Shown: positions 8,135 to 16,615 of the stretch, piece after piece
Layout: each line of letters starts with the position of its first letter
Position numbering within the stretch: position 1 is the first letter of the stretch
DNA from: UBA6522 sp963664945
GTDB taxonomy: Bacteria > Pseudomonadota > Gammaproteobacteria > Steroidobacterales > Rariloculaceae
NCBI GenBank assembly: GCA_963664945.1
Contig: OY761822.1
Span: forward strand, 4,278,001-4,342,000
Length of the DNA stretch: 64,000 bases
Direction: 5' to 3'
Position numbers and translations under genes: made by a program
The notes under the pieces: generated by a model
What the model was told of the DNA's origin: nothing
The model's database searches: none
The model's input: the letters and a program-made list of their open reading frames with translations, nothing else

Positions 8135-9574
8135 TTACGACTCCGCCCAGCCGCTGACGGCCTTGACTTCGAGAAACTCCTCCAGGCCCCAGACGCCGCC
8201 CTCGCGGCCGTTGCCCGAGGCCTTCATACCGCCGAACGGGCTTCCGGCTCCGCGAAACTGGCCGTTCATTTCCACCATTCCGGAACGCAGGCGCCGCGCC
8301 ACGCGATTGCGCCTGGCGCCGTCCTCGCTCTGGATATAGTTGGTCAGTCCGTAGGGCGTGTCGTTGGCGATGCGAATCGCGTCCTCTTCGGTGTCAAAGG
8401 GAATAATCGACAAGACCGGGCCGAATATCTCCTCCTGCGCGATCGTCATGTCGTTCGACACGTCGGCGAACACCGTCGGGCGGACGAAATAGCCGGAATC
8501 CATGCCTTGCGGCAATCCCGGTCCCCCGGCAACCAGGCGCGCGCCCTCGTCGACCCCCGCTTGAATATAGCCTTGAATCTTGTCGAACTGCCCGCGGCTC
8601 ACCACCGGGCCGGCGTGCCGTCCTTCGCTGGAAGCCGGACCTACTGCGTATCTGTCTGCAACTGCGGCCGCCGCCGCGACGCATTCGTCGTAGATCTCCC
8701 GTTGCACAAGCATCCGCGTCGGCGCGTTGCACGACTGGCCCGTGTTGTTGAAGCAATGCAGGACGCCGCGCTTCACGGCTTTCTCGCCGGCATCGCTGAA
8801 GATGATGTTCGCGCCCTTCCCGCCGAGTTCCAGGTGCACGCGCTTGTGGGTGGCGGCGGCGTTTTTCGAGATGTCCTCCCCGGCCCGCGTGGAACCGGTG
8901 AATGAAATCATGTCGATATCCGGGTGACCGCTGAGTTGCCTGCCGACACCGGGTCCGTCGCCGTTGAGCATGTTGAATACCCCGGCCGGCGTCCCGGCAT
9001 CGTGCATGACCCCGGCGAACACCATGGCGGACAACGGTGCGATCTCCGAGGGCTTCAGGACCATCGTGCAACCGGCCGCCAGCGCCGGGATCACCTTGAG
9101 GGTGACCTGGTTCATCGGCCAGTTCCATGGGGTAATCAGGCCGCAGACACCCACCGGTTCATAAAAGATTCGGTCGTTGGGCGCGTGCGGGCCCAGCATC
9201 CGGTCAAACTCGAATTCCTTCAATACGCGAATGAAGCCCTTGATGTGCCACTGGCCCGAACCCGCTTGCTGGTTCCTGGCCAGATCGATAGGCGCGCCCA
9301 TTTCCAGGCTGATGGCGCGCGCGATGTCGTCGGACCTCGACTTGTAGATTTCAAGGATGCGCTCGAGCAAGGCGACACGTTCATCCCTGGACGATGCGGA
9401 CCAACCTTCAAACGCCGAATTCGCCGAGGCCACGGCAGCGTCGGTGTCCGCCTGGCCTCCCAGTGAAATCACTCCGACGACGCTTTCGGTCGAGGGGTCG
9501 ATCACGTCGAAATCGTTGGCCTTGCAGGGCGCAACCCATCGACCGTCAATATAGAACTGGCGCTTGTCCAACAC
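8135..9574 (-). CDS. Aldehyde dehydrogenase family protein
   Basis: 479 residues from a GTG at 9574, preceded by GGAGAGG; this gives the usual family length, whereas the longer frame to 9658 adds an atypical 28-residue leader. The family landmarks are all present: Rossmann segment PWNWPMNQVTLKVIPALAAG, LKPSE, FTGSTRAGEDI, general-base Glu in LELGGKGA (about residue 250), nucleophile Cys in NNTGQSCNAPTR (about residue 284) and EEIFGPVLSI. It oxidises an aldehyde to an acid with NAD(P)+. It is divergent from the liv / acyl-CoA ligase operon, so the acid it makes could be the one that operon handles; that link is inference. Confidence 0.92.
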   Translation of the reverse strand: MLDKRQFYIDGRWVAPCKANDFDVIDPSTESVVGVISLGGQADTDAAVASANSAFEGWSASSRDERVALLERILEIYKSRSDDIARAISLEMGAPIDLARNQQAGSGQWHIKGFIRVLKEFEFDRMLGPHAPNDRIFYEPVGVCGLITPWNWPMNQVTLKVIPALAAGCTMVLKPSEIAPLSAMVFAGVMHDAGTPAGVFNMLNGDGPGVGRQLSGHPDIDMISFTGSTRAGEDISKNAAATHKRVHLELGGKGANIIFSDAGEKAVKRGVLHCFNNTGQSCNAPTRMLVQREIYDECVAAAAAVADRYAVGPASSEGRHAGPVVSRGQFDKIQGYIQAGVDEGARLVAGGPGLPQGMDSGYFVRPTVFADVSNDMTIAQEEIFGPVLSIIPFDTEEDAIRIANDTPYGLTNYIQSEDGARRNRVARRLRSGMVEMNGQFRGAGSPFGGMKASGNGREGGVWGLEEFLEVKAVSGWAES

Positions 9575-9939
9575 ATGCCTCTCCAATGGGCTGCTTCGGA
9601 CGACAGGTTCTACCAAGATTTGTGCCCGATGCCAACCCGTTCGGGCATTGGGCAGCAATTCTCACTATGCCCGTCACCCCTCTCCGCGGGATGGTCCTGG
9701 CGGTCGAATTGGCCCGGATTGAGCCGGGAAATGAGACCGTTATGCGCTTGAAAGTGAAGTCAGGCGCCAAAATGAGAATTGCTGGGCATTCGGGCATTAG
9801 GCATGAATCGCCAACGGGGTTAGCATTGACCGTGAATAAGGCACGGCGCTTACGGCTGCCGGGTGCACCATGTTGACGAGGGACCCGCCGACGCCGATGC
9901 GACCTGGCGCTGCCTGCACGGCGAACCGAGCACCGCAAT
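9575..9939. promoter_or_regulatory. 365-base divergent intergenic region with a long-spaced inverted repeat
   Basis: It separates the aldehyde dehydrogenase (minus) from livH (plus) and must hold both promoters. cagcaattctca (9653-9664) and its exact complement tgagaattgctg (9773-9784) flank a 108-base centre. Just outside each lies a copy of ttcgggcatt (about 9640 and 9789). Paired half-sites at this distance could bind one regulator by looping. No convincing gene is seen inside. Confidence 0.4.
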
Positions 9940-10809
9940 ATGGATGTTCTGCAGTTATTGATCAGCGGAATCTCCCTGGGCTGCGCCTATGGATTGATCG
10001 CGCTCGGCTTCGTGCTCATCTACAAGGCCACGGAGATGGTGAACTTCGCCCAGGGCGACATCATGATGCTCGGCGCGTTCGTTGGCTTTACCTACATCAA
10101 TGCCCTGGGCATGCCATTCCTGTGGGGAGTGCTGGCAACCATCGCGACCATGGCCGTATTCGGCATGCTCATCGAGCGGCTTGCCCTGCGAAGGATGATC
10201 GGCGAGCCGCCCTTCGCCGTGCTGATGATCACGATCGGCCTGGGCTTCATCTTTCGCGCCGCCGCGGGCGCAATCTGGGGAAACGACCCGAAGTCGATAT
10301 CCTCGCCGCTGACCGGAGGCGTACTGAGGATCGGCGAGCTGACGGTCGGCTACGAGAATCTCGCGGTCATCGCCGGCACCGCCGTGCTGTGTGCCGGCCT
10401 CTACCTGTTCTTCCGGTTCACCCGGCTCGGTATCGCCATGCAGGCGACGTCGCAGAACCAGCTCGCGGCCTTTTATATCGGCATACCGGTCAAACGGATC
10501 TTCAGTATCGTCTGGGCGCTGTCGTGCGCCATCGCCGCGGCCGCCGGGGTCCTCGTTGCCCCCGTGTCGCTCATTGACCCGACGATCGGTTTCATCGGCA
10601 TAAAGGCATTCGCGGCAGCCATCGTGGGCGGTTTCGGCAGTCTGCCGGGCGCCATCCTGGGTGGCCTGATCGTCGGCATCGCCGAGCAATTCGCCGGCCT
10701 CTACGGCCCGACGGGTTCCGCCGATATCAGCGCCTACGCCATCATTCTCCTGATGTTGTTCGTCAGGCCGGAAGGGCTGTTCGCAACCATCCAGCAGAAG
10801 AAAGTCTGA
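9940..10809 (+). CDS. livH: Branched-chain amino acid-type ABC transporter permease LivH
   Basis: 289 residues, about eight hydrophobic segments. The N-terminus (QLLISGISLGCAYGLIALGF) and the NFAQGDIMMLGAFVGF block are diagnostic for LivH-type permeases (BPD_transp_2), as is IVGGFGSLPGAILGGLIVG near the end. With LivM it forms the membrane channel of a HAAT importer, which takes branched-chain amino acids, amides, or aromatic and other carboxylates. It is the first gene of a compact operon, and its last base overlaps the livM start. Confidence 0.93.
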   Translation: MDVLQLLISGISLGCAYGLIALGFVLIYKATEMVNFAQGDIMMLGAFVGFTYINALGMPFLWGVLATIATMAVFGMLIERLALRRMIGEPPFAVLMITIGLGFIFRAAAGAIWGNDPKSISSPLTGGVLRIGELTVGYENLAVIAGTAVLCAGLYLFFRFTRLGIAMQATSQNQLAAFYIGIPVKRIFSIVWALSCAIAAAAGVLVAPVSLIDPTIGFIGIKAFAAAIVGGFGSLPGAILGGLIVGIAEQFAGLYGPTGSADISAYAIILLMLFVRPEGLFATIQQKKV

Positions 10810-11885
10810 TGCGTTTCATCTTCAAGACCCGCTACCAGCAGGACATCGCGATCTTCAAGCACGATGGGCAGCGATTCTGGTACGGGCTTCTGGCGATCGC
10901 CGTAATGCTGGCGCCGCTCGGTCTGGATACCTTCTACCTGGGAGAACTCACACTCGTCTTCATCTATGCGATTGCCGGAATCGGCCTGATGCTGCTCGTC
11001 GGGTACACCGGTCTCGTCAGCCTGGGTCACGCGGCCTTTCTCGCCATCGGCGCCTATGCGCACGCGATTCTCATGGCCAACGGGCTCCCGTTTCCCGTGT
11101 CCCTGCTTCTGGCGAGCCTGGTTTGCACGGTGATCGGTGCGATCATCGGCCTGCCGGCCATGCGCATGACCGGGATCTACCTTGCGATTGCCACGCTGGC
11201 CTTCGCGTTCATTGTCGAACACGCCATAGCGCACCTGGAACCGTTGACCGGCGGGTTTCGGGGCATGGCGGTCCCGCGCCCGATCCTGTTCGGCCTGGAC
11301 CTGGGCGCCGCCGTCCCGTTCTACTTCGTTTGTCTGATCATCCTGATTGCGTGCCTCGTCGGCGCGCTGAATCTTCTGCGCGGCCCGACGGGGCGTGCGA
11401 TGATCAGCATCAGGGATTCGGAGATTTCCGCACAGGGCATCGGCATCGACCTGGTCAGGACCAAGAGTGTGGCCTTTGCGATATCGGCCGGATTCACGGG
11501 GCTTGCGGGCGGGCTGTTCGCACACAATTTCGGCTATCTCTCACCCGACACCTTTACCATTCTGACCTCCATACAGTTGTTGCTCATGGTCGTGGTCGGG
11601 GGGCTCGGCTCGCTGCACGGTGTCGTTTTCGGCGCGATCTTCGTCGTGCTGTTGCCTCAGTGCATCGCCCTGGTGCGGGACTGGTTGCCGCCCACCGTCG
11701 GACAACTGCCGGGACTGGAGCCCGGCCTGTTCGGGCTGGTGCTGGTGCTCTTCCTGATTTATGAACCGCTGGGAATCCACGGACGGTGGCGGAAGATTCG
11801 GGACTACTTCGAGGCCTTTCCGCTGTACCGCAAGGCGACGCACAAACGCCAGCGGGGCTATCTGCGCACGGAGCGCGTGAAATGA
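10809..11885 (+). CDS. livM: Branched-chain amino acid-type ABC transporter permease LivM
   Basis: 358 residues. It starts on the last base of the livH stop (TGATG), so it is translationally coupled. Family blocks are GIGLMLLVGYTGLVSLGHAA and MVVVGGLGSLHGVVFGAIFV. It has roughly nine transmembrane segments and a basic cytoplasmic tail (KATHKRQRGYLRTERVK). It pairs with LivH. The final codons are part of a 25-bp tandem duplication that shifted the start of livG downstream. Confidence 0.93.
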   Translation: MRFIFKTRYQQDIAIFKHDGQRFWYGLLAIAVMLAPLGLDTFYLGELTLVFIYAIAGIGLMLLVGYTGLVSLGHAAFLAIGAYAHAILMANGLPFPVSLLLASLVCTVIGAIIGLPAMRMTGIYLAIATLAFAFIVEHAIAHLEPLTGGFRGMAVPRPILFGLDLGAAVPFYFVCLIILIACLVGALNLLRGPTGRAMISIRDSEISAQGIGIDLVRTKSVAFAISAGFTGLAGGLFAHNFGYLSPDTFTILTSIQLLLMVVVGGLGSLHGVVFGAIFVVLLPQCIALVRDWLPPTVGQLPGLEPGLFGLVLVLFLIYEPLGIHGRWRKIRDYFEAFPLYRKATHKRQRGYLRTERVK

Positions 11886-11911
11886 GCTGCGCACGGAGCG
11901 GGTGAAATGAG
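11862..11911 (+). repeat. 25-bp tandem duplication at the livM/livG junction
   Basis: Positions 11862-11886 and 11887-11911 are the same 25 bases with one C/G difference. Each copy carries a gtgaaATGAg junction. The first gives the livM stop overlapping a lost livG start (ATGA); the second carries the ATG now used by livG. The ancestral arrangement was therefore a 4-base ATGA overlap, converted to a 21-base gap by slippage. Confidence 0.85.
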
Positions 11912-12674
11912 CGGGGCGATCTTCAGCGCACGGGCGCTCAACCTGAGTTTCGGCGGTGTGCATGCCGTGCGCGACGTATCGTTCGACGTCCAACGCGGCG
12001 AAGTCTTCAGCATCATCGGACCGAACGGGGCCGGCAAGACGACGGTCCTGAACCTGATCAGCCGCCTCTACGACGTCGAGGGTGACGGCCGCCTGCTGTT
12101 CGAAGGTTCGGACATCACGCACATCGCCACCAGCGAGGTTGCCCGCAGGGGCATCGCCAGAACCTTCCAGAACACCGAGCTTTTCGAACACGAGACCGTG
12201 CTCAACAACCTGCTGATCGGCCGGCACGTGCACAGGCGCACAGGCCTGCTCGCGGAACTCTTCTTCACGCCTTCGGTGGCCCGGCAGGAGATTGCATTTC
12301 GACAGGCCGCCGAGGACGTCATCGACCTGCTGGATCTTGAGGGCCATCGCGACCAGGTGGTCGCCAACCTGCCCTATGGCATCCGCAAGATGGTGGAGGT
12401 TGCACGGGCGTTGTGCATCGAGCCAAAGCTGCTCCTGCTCGACGAACCTTCGTCCGGTCTCAATCCGGAAGAGACGGAGGACGTGGAGTTCTGGATCGAG
12501 GACATCAACGAGGAACTCGGTGCAACGGTCATCATGGTGGAGCACGACATGAATCTCGTCTCCCGCGCATCGAACCGCGTGATGGCCATGGCCGACGGCG
12601 CCGTGCTCGCCGTCGGTCGGTCGAGCGACATTCAGAATCATCCCGACGTCCTGCGGGCCTACCTCGGAGATTAG
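11907..12674 (+). CDS. livG: ABC transporter ATP-binding protein LivG
   Basis: 255 residues, the normal LivG length. Walker A GPNGAGKTT (about residue 36), a degenerate signature LPYGIRKMVEVARAL, Walker B LLLLDEPSSGLN and the H-loop MVEHDM are all present. TFQNTELFEHETVLNNLLIG is typical of LivG, which differs from LivF in its longer helical domain. It hydrolyses ATP with LivF to drive uptake through LivHM. It uses the second copy of the duplicated livM-livG junction for its start. Confidence 0.93.
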   Translation: MSGAIFSARALNLSFGGVHAVRDVSFDVQRGEVFSIIGPNGAGKTTVLNLISRLYDVEGDGRLLFEGSDITHIATSEVARRGIARTFQNTELFEHETVLNNLLIGRHVHRRTGLLAELFFTPSVARQEIAFRQAAEDVIDLLDLEGHRDQVVANLPYGIRKMVEVARALCIEPKLLLLDEPSSGLNPEETEDVEFWIEDINEELGATVIMVEHDMNLVSRASNRVMAMADGAVLAVGRSSDIQNHPDVLRAYLGD

Positions 12675-12681
12675 CAAGTCC

Positions 12682-13491
12682 GTGGCAAAAGCCCCCCCGC
12701 ATTCGACCGACGATGCATCCCGCCCGGCTGCGTTGCTCGAGCTGAAGAATGTCGAGACCTACTACGGTCCGGTGATGGCGGTCCGCGGGGTCAGCCTGCA
12801 GGTGGGGAAGGGGCAGATCGTGGCGCTGCTCGGCGCCAACGGGGCGGGCAAGACGACGGTCCTCAAGACCATCAGCGGCGCGATGGAGCCCCGGAAAGGC
12901 ACGATCACGCTCGCTGGCGCCGAAATCCAGGGCCTCGATCCGGATGCGGTGGCCCGCATGGGGGTGGCCCACGTGCCGGAAGGCCGCGAGGTCTTCCCCT
13001 TTCTGTCGGTCGAAGACAATCTCAAGGTCGGCGCCTTCAGCCGCCGGGACGGCGGCGAGGCGAGCGATCTGGAGTCGATGTACGACTACTTCCCCGCGCT
13101 TCGGGAGAAGCGGCATCTTCAGGCGGGTTTTCTGTCCGGGGGCCAGCAACAGATGCTCGCGATCGCGCGTGCGATGATGTTGAGGCCCGAGGTCATGCTT
13201 CTCGACGAACCCTCCCTCGGGCTGGCGCCGAAACTGGTGGGCGAGATCGCGGCCATCGTGCGCCGACTGAACGATGAGCGAAACGTGACCGTATTGCTGG
13301 TCGAGCAGAACGCGAAACTCGCCCTTCAGATCAGTCAATTCGGCTACGTGATGGAACTCGGGCGCATCGTGATGGAGGACACGTCGGAACGCTTGAGAAA
13401 CGCGACGGACATCAGGGAGTTCTACCTGGGCATGAAGGATCAGGGCGTGCGGGGCCGGCGCCGCTGGAAACAGAGAAAGACCTGGCGCTGA
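12682..13491 (+). CDS. livF: ABC transporter ATP-binding protein LivF
   Basis: 269 residues from a GTG seven bases after the livG stop. Walker A GANGAGKTT, signature LSGGQQQMLAIARAM, Walker B VMLLDEPSLGLAP and GVAHVPEGREVFPFLSVEDN (LivF hallmark) are present. It has about 15 extra residues at the N-terminus and a strongly basic C-terminal tail (GRRRWKQRKTWR) compared with ordinary LivF of about 235-240 residues. The stop overlaps the ATG of the acyl-CoA ligase by one base. Confidence 0.92.
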   Translation: MAKAPPHSTDDASRPAALLELKNVETYYGPVMAVRGVSLQVGKGQIVALLGANGAGKTTVLKTISGAMEPRKGTITLAGAEIQGLDPDAVARMGVAHVPEGREVFPFLSVEDNLKVGAFSRRDGGEASDLESMYDYFPALREKRHLQAGFLSGGQQQMLAIARAMMLRPEVMLLDEPSLGLAPKLVGEIAAIVRRLNDERNVTVLLVEQNAKLALQISQFGYVMELGRIVMEDTSERLRNATDIREFYLGMKDQGVRGRRRWKQRKTWR

Positions 13492-15326
13492 TGTCCAACG
13501 ACGGCAGGGATCTCACCGCGATCGAGGGTTTTCGCACGATTCCCGGGTTGTTCCGGCATCGCGTCATCACGGAGTCCGACAGGGTGGCCATTCGTGAAAA
13601 GGACTTCGGCATATGGAACGAGTACACGTGGCGGCACTACGGCGAGCAGGCCCGCTTGATCGGACTCGGATTGAAGGCGCTGGGGCTTCAACGCGGCGAT
13701 GTCTGCTCCATCGCGTCGGAAATCAACAGGGAATGGCTGTTCGCGGATCTCGGAATCATCTGCGCGGGCGGTGTCACCAACGGGGTTTACCCCACCGACA
13801 GCGCCAACCAGGTCGAGTACCTGATCACCGACAGCGGTACGCGCTTCTACTTCGCCGAAGACGAGGAGCAACTGGACAAGGTGCTCGAAGTCCGGGAATC
13901 CACGCCGACGCTTGAGAAGGTCATCATCTTCGACATGGAAGGGCTGCGGAGTTTCCACGACGAGCAGTGCATCGGCATCGAGGAGTTGCTTGACATTGGG
14001 CGGGCCTGGCTCGCGGACCATCCCGAGACCTGGGAGCGGGAAATTCGCGCGGCCGAACCCGAGGACCTGATGATCATGACCTATACGTCGGGAACCACGG
14101 GCAGACCGAAGGGCGCGATGATCAGTCACCGCAACATGATTTGCCAGATGAACTTGCTGCGTGAAGCAATGCCGATGCGCCGGGGCGATGAGCAACTCGG
14201 TTTTCTGCCGCTCGCTCACATCGCCGGCCGCGTGTTCTACACTTTCGCCCCGATGCAATCGTGCGCGACGGTCAATATCGTGGAAAGCCTGGAAACGACG
14301 GTGCGGGACCAGCAGGAAGTATCCCCGACCGTTCATTTCGCGGTCCCGCGCGTGTGGGAGAAGCAATACTCGACCGTCTCGATCAAGCTCGAAGAGGCGA
14401 CAGCGCTGGGGCGGTTCGCCTACGACCGCGCACTGGCGATCGGCAGGCGCGCCGCCGAATTCCGCAAGCGCCGGGAGCCGCTGCCGGGGGGGCTGGCGGT
14501 ATTGAGCTTCATCGCCGATCTGCTGGTTTTCAGGAACGTGCGCCGGTTGCTGGGGATCGACCGGTGCCGGTGGCTGTCCACGGCTGCCGCGCCGATCGCA
14601 CCGGACCTCATCGAGTGGTATTGGGCGCTCAACCGGCCCATGTACGAGGTCTATGGACAAACGGAGTGCTCGGCGATCGCAACGGCCAATACCGAGGCGC
14701 ATTGCCGTATCGGCAGCGTCGGCAGACCCATCCCGGGCATCGACATCAAACTCTCGGATGAAGGCGAAATCCTGATCAGGGGACCGAGCGTGATCCAGGG
14801 CTACTGGAACCAACCCGGCAAATCCGCCGAAACGATCGTGGACGGCTGGCTGCGCACGGGCGACGTCGGGCGCATCGACGCCGACGGTTACATCTACATC
14901 GTGGATCGGATGAAGGACATCATCATCACGGCGGGGGGCAAGAACATCACTCCGAGCGAGATCGAGAATCAGCTCAAGTTCTCGCCCTACATATCCGATG
15001 CCGTGGTCGTTGGCGACAGGCGGCCTTACCTGACGTGCCTCGTGATGATCGATCGGGAGAACGTCGAAAGGTTCGCCCAGGTCAACGACGTACCGTTCAC
15101 CAACTACACCAGCCTTTGCCGCACCGATGCCGTGGTCGATCTCGTCGGCCGGGAGGTTGAAAAGGTCAATACGGGGTTTGCACGCGCCGAAACGATCAAG
15201 AAGTATCGCCTCATCGACCAGTTGCTGGACCCGGAGGACGAGGAACTGACTCCCACCATGAAACTGAAGCGCAAGGTCGTGAACGTGAAGTACGCCGATC
15301 TCATTGATAGCATGTACCGGTACTGA
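13491..15326 (+). CDS. Long-chain-type acyl-CoA synthetase (AMP-binding enzyme)
   Basis: 611 residues, the usual length for long-chain fatty-acid-CoA ligases. The P-loop motif is TYTSGTTGRPKGAMISHRN, the adenine motif YGQTECSAIA, the hinge RTGDVGRIDADGYIYIVDR, and the catalytic-Lys region KDIIITAGGKNITPSEIE. It forms an acyl-AMP and then an acyl-CoA from a carboxylic acid, ATP and CoA. Because it is translationally coupled to livF and followed by the binding-protein gene, it probably activates the acid imported by this ABC system. The acid (fatty, aromatic or branched) is not determined. Confidence 0.92.
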   Translation: MSNDGRDLTAIEGFRTIPGLFRHRVITESDRVAIREKDFGIWNEYTWRHYGEQARLIGLGLKALGLQRGDVCSIASEINREWLFADLGIICAGGVTNGVYPTDSANQVEYLITDSGTRFYFAEDEEQLDKVLEVRESTPTLEKVIIFDMEGLRSFHDEQCIGIEELLDIGRAWLADHPETWEREIRAAEPEDLMIMTYTSGTTGRPKGAMISHRNMICQMNLLREAMPMRRGDEQLGFLPLAHIAGRVFYTFAPMQSCATVNIVESLETTVRDQQEVSPTVHFAVPRVWEKQYSTVSIKLEEATALGRFAYDRALAIGRRAAEFRKRREPLPGGLAVLSFIADLLVFRNVRRLLGIDRCRWLSTAAAPIAPDLIEWYWALNRPMYEVYGQTECSAIATANTEAHCRIGSVGRPIPGIDIKLSDEGEILIRGPSVIQGYWNQPGKSAETIVDGWLRTGDVGRIDADGYIYIVDRMKDIIITAGGKNITPSEIENQLKFSPYISDAVVVGDRRPYLTCLVMIDRENVERFAQVNDVPFTNYTSLCRTDAVVDLVGREVEKVNTGFARAETIKKYRLIDQLLDPEDEELTPTMKLKRKVVNVKYADLIDSMYRY

Positions 15327-15340
15327 AATAATGGGGAACG

Positions 15341-15388
15341 GTTCCCCGGGCATTTCCCCGGGTGTTTCTCCGGGCGTTTGTCCAGGCG
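15341..15388 (+). repeat. Four imperfect 12-bp tandem repeats before the binding-protein gene
   Basis: The units gttccccgggca, tttccccgggtg, tttctccgggcg and tttgtccaggcg follow one another exactly at 12-base spacing. They occupy the short spacer between the ligase stop and the lipoprotein start (15410) and end 21 bases before it. They may be a binding array, or an RNA element that sets a different expression level for the binding protein; slippage debris is also possible. Confidence 0.6.
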
Positions 15389-15409
15389 ACCTGGATTGGG
15401 GGGTCAGTC

Positions 15410-16615
15410 ATGTCCGCAAAACTAGTGCCTGTCATTGTTTTCCTGTCGTTGATGGCGGCCTGCGGCGGCGGGGACGGCGACGGCGACGGCGCCGACAATA
15501 CGGCCGGGGCCCCGGCCAGAGGCGTCACCGACACCGAGATCGTGATCGGGAGCCAGAACGACCTCTCCGGCCCCGCGGGCCTGCTTGGCGCCGATGCCGT
15601 AAACGGCGCTCGACTGCGTTTCGAGGAGGTCAACGCGGCGGGTGGCATCCACGGGCGGCAGATCCGGTTCGTCGTCGAGGATGCCCAGTATCAGATCCCG
15701 CGGGCCATTCAGGCCACCAACAAGCTGGTCAACCGCGACAATATCTTCGCCATGCTGCTGAGCATGGGCACGCCGATGAACAACGCCGTGATGGATACGC
15801 TCTTCGAAGCCGGAGTCCCGAACCTCTTCCCGATCTCCGGGGCTCGGCAAATGGTCGAGCCCTTCCGGCCCATGATGTTTACCGCGCGCGGCATCTATTA
15901 CGACGAGATTCGGGCGGGGGTTCGATACTTCGTCGAAGAACGGGGCGCGCAGAATATCTGTGTCATGTACCAGGACACGGACTACGGCCAGGAAATCCTG
16001 GAAGCCGCGCGGGATCAGACCGGGGCGATGGGCATGACTGTCACCGAAGTCACCGCGCACAGGCCGACCGATACGGAGTTTACGGCGGCCGTGCTGCGCC
16101 TTCGCAATGCCGGCTGCGACACGGTGATGATGGGAACGATCAACCGGGACACGATCCTGATTTTCGAGGCGGCCAGAAAGATGGGCTGGACCGATGTCTC
16201 ATTCGTCGGACAAAACGCGTCCTACAACAAGGCGATCGCCGCGACCGAAAGCGGGGCCGCGGAAGGCTATTACGCCTTCGTCCATATTGCCGCCATTTAC
16301 GGCGAAGACGAGATGAGCCCGGAAGTCGCGCGCTGGTACCGGAGTTTCACCGAACGGTTCGGGTCCGAGCCCGGGTACCCGGCGATCGAGGGCTACCGCA
16401 ATGCCGGCATCCTGGTCAACGCGCTTGAAATGGCCGGACGCGATCTCAGTGCCGATGGGCTGATGGCGGCGCTGGAATCCATGACCGGCTACGAGGACAT
16501 GTTCGGCTACCGCCTGACGTTCGGCCCGGACGACCACAAGGGCGTGGATGAGTCCGTTCTGACGACCGTCGTGGACGGCCGCTGGGTGACGCTGGAGGAA
16601 TCCATCCGCTATTGA
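15410..16615 (+). CDS. LivJ/LivK-type substrate-binding lipoprotein of the ABC importer
   Basis: 401 residues from the ATG at 15410 (GGGGGG about 10 bases upstream). Lipoprotein signal: hydrophobic VPVIVFLSLMAAC, lipobox LMAAC, then a flexible Gly/Asp linker of about 20 residues. The mature part follows the periplasmic-binding-protein type 1 pattern: IVIGSQNDLSGPAG, GGIHGRQIRFVVED, and a second lobe with VMYQDTDYGQEIL and VSFVGQNASYNKA. It captures the substrate for LivHMGF. Its stop overlaps the 3' end of typA on the other strand by seven bases. Confidence 0.92.
   Translation: MSAKLVPVIVFLSLMAACGGGDGDGDGADNTAGAPARGVTDTEIVIGSQNDLSGPAGLLGADAVNGARLRFEEVNAAGGIHGRQIRFVVEDAQYQIPRAIQATNKLVNRDNIFAMLLSMGTPMNNAVMDTLFEAGVPNLFPISGARQMVEPFRPMMFTARGIYYDEIRAGVRYFVEERGAQNICVMYQDTDYGQEILEAARDQTGAMGMTVTEVTAHRPTDTEFTAAVLRLRNAGCDTVMMGTINRDTILIFEAARKMGWTDVSFVGQNASYNKAIAATESGAAEGYYAFVHIAAIYGEDEMSPEVARWYRSFTERFGSEPGYPAIEGYRNAGILVNALEMAGRDLSADGLMAALESMTGYEDMFGYRLTFGPDDHKGVDESVLTTVVDGRWVTLEESIRY

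Noticed and set aside
13440..15353. A 637-codon minus-strand frame over the acyl-CoA ligase gene
   Set aside because: The translation has no family pattern and mirrors the ligase codons; the plus-strand frame has every AMP-binding motif.
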